From NCBI GenBank assembly GCA_937916845.1, contig CALFSK010000042.1:1-56350 (forward strand): a stretch of 56,350 bases of DNA. The letters run 5' to 3'. Source of the stretch: an uncultured Lactobacillus sp. Its GTDB lineage: Bacteria; Bacillota; Bacilli; Lactobacillales; Lactobacillaceae. The number at the start of each line of letters is the position of its first letter. Positions within the stretch are counted from its first letter, which is position 1. The position numbers and the translations under genes were made by a program. Positions 52,202-56,350 of this stretch are shown here, piece after piece. Under the pieces are notes generated by a model. It was given only the letters and a program-made list of their open reading frames with translations. It was not told the DNA's origin and did no database searches.

Positions 52202-53020
52202 ATGAATAATAGTACCAACCAAGATTCAAGTCCGAATTTGCAGCAGCTAGCTTCCCGGCTTAAAAGTGATTTAGCTAGCCTTCCCGCCGCAATTCGCGCG
52301 GTTTTTGACTTAAAACGTAACGTGACTGAGCTGCGGACCCTCCGCTCCTCCACTAAGGTCATGATGAGTTTAATGCTACTGGCAAACATCATCGGTTTCA
52401 TTTTAGGGAAAGATTTTAGTTTTAACGGGTGGATTGGCCTAGTTACTGGACTAGCCGTTGTGTTAAATCTTATTTTAGTCGATCAGGGTCGTCTGACTAA
52501 TTACAGCTGGGGTATTTTAGGCTGTGCCGTCTGGCTCGTTATTGCCATTAATAACCGCTTAATCGGGGATATCGCTGCGCAATCCTTTTATCTCATCATG
52601 CAATTCGTGGGTATCGCCGTCTGGCACCGCAAAATCAGCGAACAAACGGATACCCATGAACTTGCTTCGCGTAGCTTTAGTAAGCTAGCAGGCTTTTGCT
52701 GGCTCATTACAACCGTTATTATTTACATGGTCGTGCTATATTTCAGTAAACGTTTAAACGGTACCCAAGTTTACTTAGACGCCACCCTACTTCCACTAGG
52801 GATCGTTGGGATGGTCTTAATGGTCTACGGTTACCGTTCGCAATGGTACGCTTGGATCACCCTTGATGTGATCAACGTCATCATTTGGTTCAACCAATTA
52901 AAGGGCTTTAGTCCCGCTTCCGCATCAATGTTTGCCCTTCAACTCGTCATGCTGGCAAACGGCCTCTACGGCGCTTACCTGTGGTTCTACGGACAAAAAC
53001 GCACAATGACCACTAGTTAG
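52202..53020 (+). CDS. pnuC: PnuC-type nicotinamide riboside transporter
   Basis: A 272-residue membrane protein with about seven helices after a 55-residue cytoplasmic head. The PnuC pattern is seen in FYLIMQFVGIAVWHRK and QWYAWITLDVINVIIWF, where aromatic and Asn residues line the vitamin site. It imports an NAD precursor by facilitated diffusion trapped by phosphorylation. The ATG at 52202 follows AAAAAAGGAG. Confidence 0.9.
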   Translation: MNNSTNQDSSPNLQQLASRLKSDLASLPAAIRAVFDLKRNVTELRTLRSSTKVMMSLMLLANIIGFILGKDFSFNGWIGLVTGLAVVLNLILVDQGRLTNYSWGILGCAVWLVIAINNRLIGDIAAQSFYLIMQFVGIAVWHRKISEQTDTHELASRSFSKLAGFCWLITTVIIYMVVLYFSKRLNGTQVYLDATLLPLGIVGMVLMVYGYRSQWYAWITLDVINVIIWFNQLKGFSPASASMFALQLVMLANGLYGAYLWFYGQKRTMTTS

Positions 53021-53062
53021 GCAAACAACTGGAACGGGGCCCGTTATTTCACCCTAAAAAAG

Positions 53063-53097
53063 TAACCCACGTAGCAGCTTTCTGCACGTGGGTTTTA
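53063..53097 (+). terminator. Terminator after pnuC
   Basis: AACCCACGTAGCAG pairs with CTGCACGTGGGTT and is followed by TTATTT. Confidence 0.88.
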
Positions 53098-53197
53098 TTT
53101 GGCCGACTGAACATACGCAATCCGTCAAAAAATATGGATTTTTATACACAAAAAAAACGACTATCATGATGATAGTCGTTAGCCGCTTTGGTATTAA

Positions 53198-53269
53198 TTG
53201 GGCTAGCTGGGTTCGAACCAGCGCATCACGGGATCAAAACCCGTTGCCTTACCACTTGGCTATAGCCCA
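53198..53269 (-). tRNA. tRNA-Gln (anticodon TTG)
   Basis: A 72-nt cloverleaf: acceptor TGGGCTA/TAGCCCA with the U1-A72 pair typical of bacterial tRNA-Gln, D-loop AAGTGGTAAGG, anticodon loop TTTTGAT, and T-arm GCTGGTTCGAACCCAGC. CCA is not encoded. Confidence 0.95.
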
Positions 53270-53278
53270 AAAATGAAA

Positions 53279-53361
53279 TGGAGGGGAGTGGATTCGAACC
53301 ACCGAACCCGAAGGAGCGGATTTACAGTCCGCCGCGTTTAGCCAGACTTCGCTACCCCTCC
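53279..53361 (-). tRNA. tRNA-Tyr (anticodon GTA)
   Basis: An 83-nt class II tRNA: acceptor GGAGGGG/CCCCTCC, anticodon stem GCGGA/TCCGC with loop CTGTAAA, a long variable arm and T-arm GTGGTTCGAATCCAC. It is 9 nt upstream of tRNA-Gln in the same direction and is probably co-transcribed. Confidence 0.95.
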
Positions 53362-53435
53362 GTAAATCATTCAACTATATTAGAATACATAATTTTGAAT
53401 AAAAAATCAAGGCTTTTTTCAAACTTTTTTTGATT

Positions 53436-54263
53436 TTAATTTAAATCAAGCATCTGAGTCTCCTGATACCATTCAGCCATGAAACTAGTTGTTTGCCATT
53501 CATTAATCCGTTTCAAGCCATATCCAACCGCCTGATCATAATACGTTGTGCCGTTGAACGTCCGTGGCCGCGGGTGGATGTGCAAGTGGCCAAACAGGAC
53601 GTGGGCCACGTCAAACTGTTCCAACAACGCTCCCATCCGTGGTGTTCCCATCACAGCGTTCGCCATGTTCCAAAAACGGTTATCCGATGAAAAACGCAGG
53701 TAATCCGCCCTTGGCACAAAGTGAGTCATAAAGATGACCTGCTTTTGTTCCGCCTGAGCCAAAGATAACTGCGCTTTGACTTGATTTAAAACTAAATCAG
53801 TTCGTTCCAAATCACTCATCGGTTGTTCAATTGCCCGGTCAATCCAGAAGGCCCGTTTCCAATGTAAAAAGTCTTCAGTGGTTGTATCAGGGACACTCGC
53901 CGCAAATTGGTAGTCGTACCAACCGTTATTACCAATGATCCGCCAGTTCGTATTCGGGATATCAACGTAACGATTATGCAAATAACCGGCGAAGCGCCCA
54001 TTTTCAAGCTCGTCAAACGATACGCCGTGCACCATGTCATGATTTCCCGCAATCCAGCGAACTTGCGTGTGAGTGCCTAACAGGGCCTGTAAATCGACAA
54101 CAAACTGCTGGCTTTTTTGAAAGTCATTGAATAGGTCCCCCGCAATGAGATACCACTGGACCCCATTTTGTTCTAAGTACGCTGCCTGAGCACGCATCAT
54201 CGCGTTGGAGTCGACGCGGTTAACGTCAAAATGATTATCACTACTAAATGCTAAACGAACGAT
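53436..54263 (-). CDS. Calcineurin-like metallophosphoesterase, apparent ATC start
   Basis: A 275-residue metallophosphoesterase. Metal-binding motifs in order: SSDNHFD (residues 7-13), AGDLFND, AGNHDMVHG, MTHFVP and FGHLHIHPR. The first motif is upstream of the first ATG (54200), so that ATG cannot be the true start. The frame is open to 54263, where an ATC sits 8 nt after AGGGAGG; no ATG, GTG or TTG exists between the preceding stop and this point. Starting there gives MVRLAFSSDNHFDVNR. Substrate unknown. It lies downstream of dtpT and its terminator. Confidence 0.82.
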   Translation of the reverse strand: MVRLAFSSDNHFDVNRVDSNAMMRAQAAYLEQNGVQWYLIAGDLFNDFQKSQQFVVDLQALLGTHTQVRWIAGNHDMVHGVSFDELENGRFAGYLHNRYVDIPNTNWRIIGNNGWYDYQFAASVPDTTTEDFLHWKRAFWIDRAIEQPMSDLERTDLVLNQVKAQLSLAQAEQKQVIFMTHFVPRADYLRFSSDNRFWNMANAVMGTPRMGALLEQFDVAHVLFGHLHIHPRPRTFNGTTYYDQAVGYGLKRINEWQTTSFMAEWYQETQMLDLN

Positions 54264-54281
54264 GACGATGGCCTCCCTAAT

Positions 54282-54317
54282 AAAAAAAGATACGTTATCA
54301 ATAAGATAACATATCTT
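54282..54317 (-). terminator. Terminator after dtpT
   Basis: AAGATATGTTATC pairs with GATAACGTATCTT and is followed by seven T on the minus strand, just upstream of the metallophosphoesterase ribosome binding site. Confidence 0.85.
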
Positions 54318-54332
54318 TCAATAAAATTCGTT

Positions 54333-55805
54333 TTATAGAATCCCCTTCATCGACCGTTTAATCGACGGTACCATGGCAAAGAGAATAATTCCTAAGATCA
54401 CACTTGAAATCCCAATGATTGCAAAGTATGGGACTTCAGTCTGTGTTGAATAGAACTTAACGATCTGAGCATTCAAGGCACTACCGACAGAATCGGTTAG
54501 GAACCACATACTCATCATTTGTGAAGCGAAGGCTTTTGGCGCTAACTTAGTCGTAACTGATAAACCAATTGGTGAAATCAGCATTTCGGCAATTTCTACC
54601 AAGGCCCAGCTACCAACTAACCAGAGTGGGCTAACTTTTCCACCCGTTCCGAATAACGCACCAGGCATTGCCATCAGCAAGTATGATGCCCCGGCAAAGA
54701 CTAACCCAACAGCGAACTTCGTTGGCGAGCTAGGTTGCTTCTTACCCCACTTCGTCCATAACAAGACAAATGGTGTGGTGTACAACATGATGAATAATGG
54801 ATTCAACGTCTGGAAGTCAGAAGCTTGTAAGTGCATAAACCCAATGTTCAAATTGACCCGGTTAGCTGCAAAGAGGGCTAATACGGCTGAACCTTGTTCT
54901 TCAATCGCCCAGAACAATGCTGCGGCAATAAAGAGTGGAATGTACGCACGAACACGGGAACGTTCCGTTGAGCTAGTCTTTTCAGACGTTAACATCAAGA
55001 TGAAGTAGACCACTGGTGTGACAAGAACCAGAATCGTAATCAAGTTGATAATATGTGACAATGTCAACATATTCATTAATTGCATTAAGAGTAGGACTAA
55101 AGCTAATCCAATAACCCCAATCAGAACCCGACGGACTAATTTCTTAACGTCTTTTGGTTCCAATGGATCAGTTGGGTATAAACTTGCAGCGCTCAAGTTC
55201 TTCTTACCATCAAAGTAATATTGTAGTAATCCGAAGAACATACCGATTGCGGCCAATGAGAACCCTAAGTGGAAGTTGATCTGTAAACCAACCCGACCAA
55301 CTAAGATTGGCGAAATCAGAGAACCTAAGTTAATCCCGAAGACGAAGACACTAAACCCAGCGTCCCGTCGAGTATCTTCTGGCGCGTAGAGTTGCCCAAC
55401 CATGTCCGAGACGTTAGGTTTTAATAACCCAGTCCCAATAACGATTAAAGCGATTGAGCCAAACAGAGCGGGCGCACCAAATGGTGTTGATAGAACGATG
55501 TGCCCGACCATGATCAAGATCCCACCGTAGAAAACAGTCTTACGACTCCCCCAGACCCGGTCACTTAAGAAGCCACCAAGCACACTAGAGACGTAAACTA
55601 ACGCTGAGTAAATTGACATAATGGATGCCGCCGTAACTTGGTCAAAGCCAAGGCCACCCTTTGCCACACTGTAGTACATGTAGTAAATAAGTAGGGCGCG
55701 CATACCGTAGTAACTGAATCGTTCCCACATTTCAGTGAAGAACAACGTACGCAATCCACGTGGTTGGCCAAAGAACGACCGATCCAGTTTTTGCTGATTA
55801 TCCAA
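54333..55805 (-). CDS. dtpT: Proton-dependent di-/tripeptide transporter
   Basis: A POT/PTR-family symporter of 490 residues with 14 hydrophobic segments. Signatures are [20 protein letters not shown] (ExxERFxYY) at the N-terminus and [14 protein letters not shown] in the middle. It supplies peptides to enzymes such as PepC. The TTG at 55805, with GGAGG 8 nt before, is preferred to the TTG at 55820. Confidence 0.95.
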   Translation of the reverse strand: MDNQQKLDRSFFGQPRGLRTLFFTEMWERFSYYGMRALLIYYMYYSVAKGGLGFDQVTAASIMSIYSALVYVSSVLGGFLSDRVWGSRKTVFYGGILIMVGHIVLSTPFGAPALFGSIALIVIGTGLLKPNVSDMVGQLYAPEDTRRDAGFSVFVFGINLGSLISPILVGRVGLQINFHLGFSLAAIGMFFGLLQYYFDGKKNLSAASLYPTDPLEPKDVKKLVRRVLIGVIGLALVLLLMQLMNMLTLSHIINLITILVLVTPVVYFILMLTSEKTSSTERSRVRAYIPLFIAAALFWAIEEQGSAVLALFAANRVNLNIGFMHLQASDFQTLNPLFIMLYTTPFVLLWTKWGKKQPSSPTKFAVGLVFAGASYLLMAMPGALFGTGGKVSPLWLVGSWALVEIAEMLISPIGLSVTTKLAPKAFASQMMSMWFLTDSVGSALNAQIVKFYSTQTEVPYFAIIGISSVILGIILFAMVPSIKRSMKGIL

Positions 55806-55888
55806 TTGAATTTCCTCCAAACTTAATCATACAGCTTGTCTTTCGTTTAAAAGTAACAAAATTTGTTTCTTAATTAAACATAATAACT

Positions 55889-55917
55889 ATTATACTAGCC
55901 TTAATCTTAATCAACAA
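55889..55917 (-). promoter_or_regulatory. dtpT promoter
   Basis: TTGTTG (55917-55912) and a perfect TATAAT (55894-55889) are 17 bp apart, giving a leader of about 77 nt. Confidence 0.65.
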
Positions 55918-56052
55918 TACACTTAATCATTTTCTAATCTAACGGTCATTAATCAAAGTGCTTACCTTGCATTATCAGGTGATAACAAAGCCCGGCAACT
56001 CGCACAAAACTACTTACCATTGATATTTGCGAGTTTTTAATTATATTTACAA

Positions 56053-56092
56053 TGACATTAATTTCTAATTTAATATAAAAAAATTAATGTCA
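56053..56092. repeat. 12-bp inverted repeat upstream of dtpT
   Basis: TGACATTAATTT (56053-56064) and AAATTAATGTCA (56081-56092) are perfect inverted repeats with a 16-bp AT-rich spacer. They lie about 135 bp upstream of the dtpT -35 box. The remaining gene-free sequence from 55918 to 56200 shows nothing else I can name. Confidence 0.6.
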
Positions 56093-56198
56093 AGTAAACG
56101 TTTTCCGAATGATAAATTCGGATAAAATCTAATTAATAAAACGACTTGTGACCAGTCGATTTTCGTTTGAATGACCACTTGAATTGCATCGTTTAAAC

Positions 56199-56242
56199 GA
56201 AAAACGGAGAACTGCACGTTCACACGCGCAAGATTCTCCGTT
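56199..56242 (-). terminator. Second hairpin terminator downstream of tRNA-Thr
   Basis: AACGGAGAA pairs with TTCTCCGTT across a 22-nt loop and leads into TTTTTCG on the minus strand. It backs up the terminator nearer the tRNA. Confidence 0.65.
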
Positions 56243-56264
56243 CCATTAAAAGGCTTTAATTATC

Positions 56265-56291
56265 TAAAAAGACGAGAACACGTCTCGTCTT
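56265..56291 (-). terminator. Terminator directly after tRNA-Thr
   Basis: AAGACGAG-ACGTGTT-CTCGTCTT followed by TTTAG on the minus strand. Confidence 0.8.
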
Positions 56292-56297
56292 CAATAG

Positions 56298-56350
56298 TGC
56301 CGGCTACCAGAGTCGAACTGATGACCCTCGGTTTACGATACCGATGCTCT
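56298..56350 (-). tRNA. tRNA-Thr (anticodon CGT), 5' end cut by window
   Basis: The 3' two-thirds of a tRNA: anticodon stem TCGGT/ACCGA with loop ATCGTAA (anticodon CGT), T-arm CAGTTCGACTCTG and the acceptor strand GCCGGC with discriminator A at 56298. The D-arm and 5' acceptor strand lie beyond the window edge. Confidence 0.9.

Overview
The window reads as about 56 kb of chromosome from a lactobacillus of the Lactiplantibacillus plantarum group. This assignment is an inference from low-to-moderate G+C, strong AGGAGG-type ribosome binding sites, frequent TTG/GTG starts, and a gene set typical of that group: PepC, the DtpT peptide transporter, a sigma-54-dependent mannose PTS, a second acetyl-CoA carboxylase set and a manganese-riboswitch P-type ATPase. 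Most genes lie on the minus strand, so the left end is the 3' end of the long transcripts. No prophage, insertion sequence, CRISPR array or replication origin was seen.

Layout. 1-12.65 kb is translation and information housekeeping: rplL (cut by the window edge), rplJ with its L10 leader, rplA, rplK, a lipase-like hydrolase, nusG, secE, rpmG, a SigH-like sigma factor, then yacP-rlmB-mrnC-cysS, gltX, yacL and radA. 12.65-16.9 kb holds dut, a small acetyltransferase, rpiA and pepC, bracketed by two inverted copies of a composite of two highly structured, apparently undescribed elements (called A and B here). 16.9-22.3 kb holds a phosphoglycerate mutase, two transporters, an LCP cell-wall ligase and an SdpI-like pair. 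22.5-26.8 kb is a fabH-accB-accC-accD-accA operon. 26.9-34.4 kb is a mannose-family PTS regulon: main operon IIAB-IIC-IID-DUF956, the LevR/ManR activator, and an EIIA-EIIB pair without permease, with two near-perfect sigma-54 promoters. 34.6-42.3 kb holds a C39-like secreted protease, a MerR regulator with a divergent reductase, tRNA-Leu, thrB, hom, sprT and tex. 42.4-45.8 kb is a P-type ATPase behind a manganese riboswitch. 45.8-56.35 kb holds NAD salvage (nadE-pncB; pnuC behind a pseudoknot like the NAD+-II riboswitch), tagA, nagA-nagR, proC, tRNA-Gln, tRNA-Tyr, a metallophosphoesterase, dtpT and a cut tRNA-Thr.

The strongest candidate for something undescribed is the pair of structured elements at 12.84-13.24 kb and 16.48-16.86 kb. 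Each element is present twice, the copies differ at many bases, and most differences fall as compensatory changes or G-U wobbles inside long helices. That implies selection on a folded RNA, or on a DNA palindrome, rather than on coding. Other points worth following are the sigma-54-driven EIIA-EIIB pair behind manR, an intrinsic terminator inside the nusG leader, and a metallophosphoesterase that appears to start at ATC.
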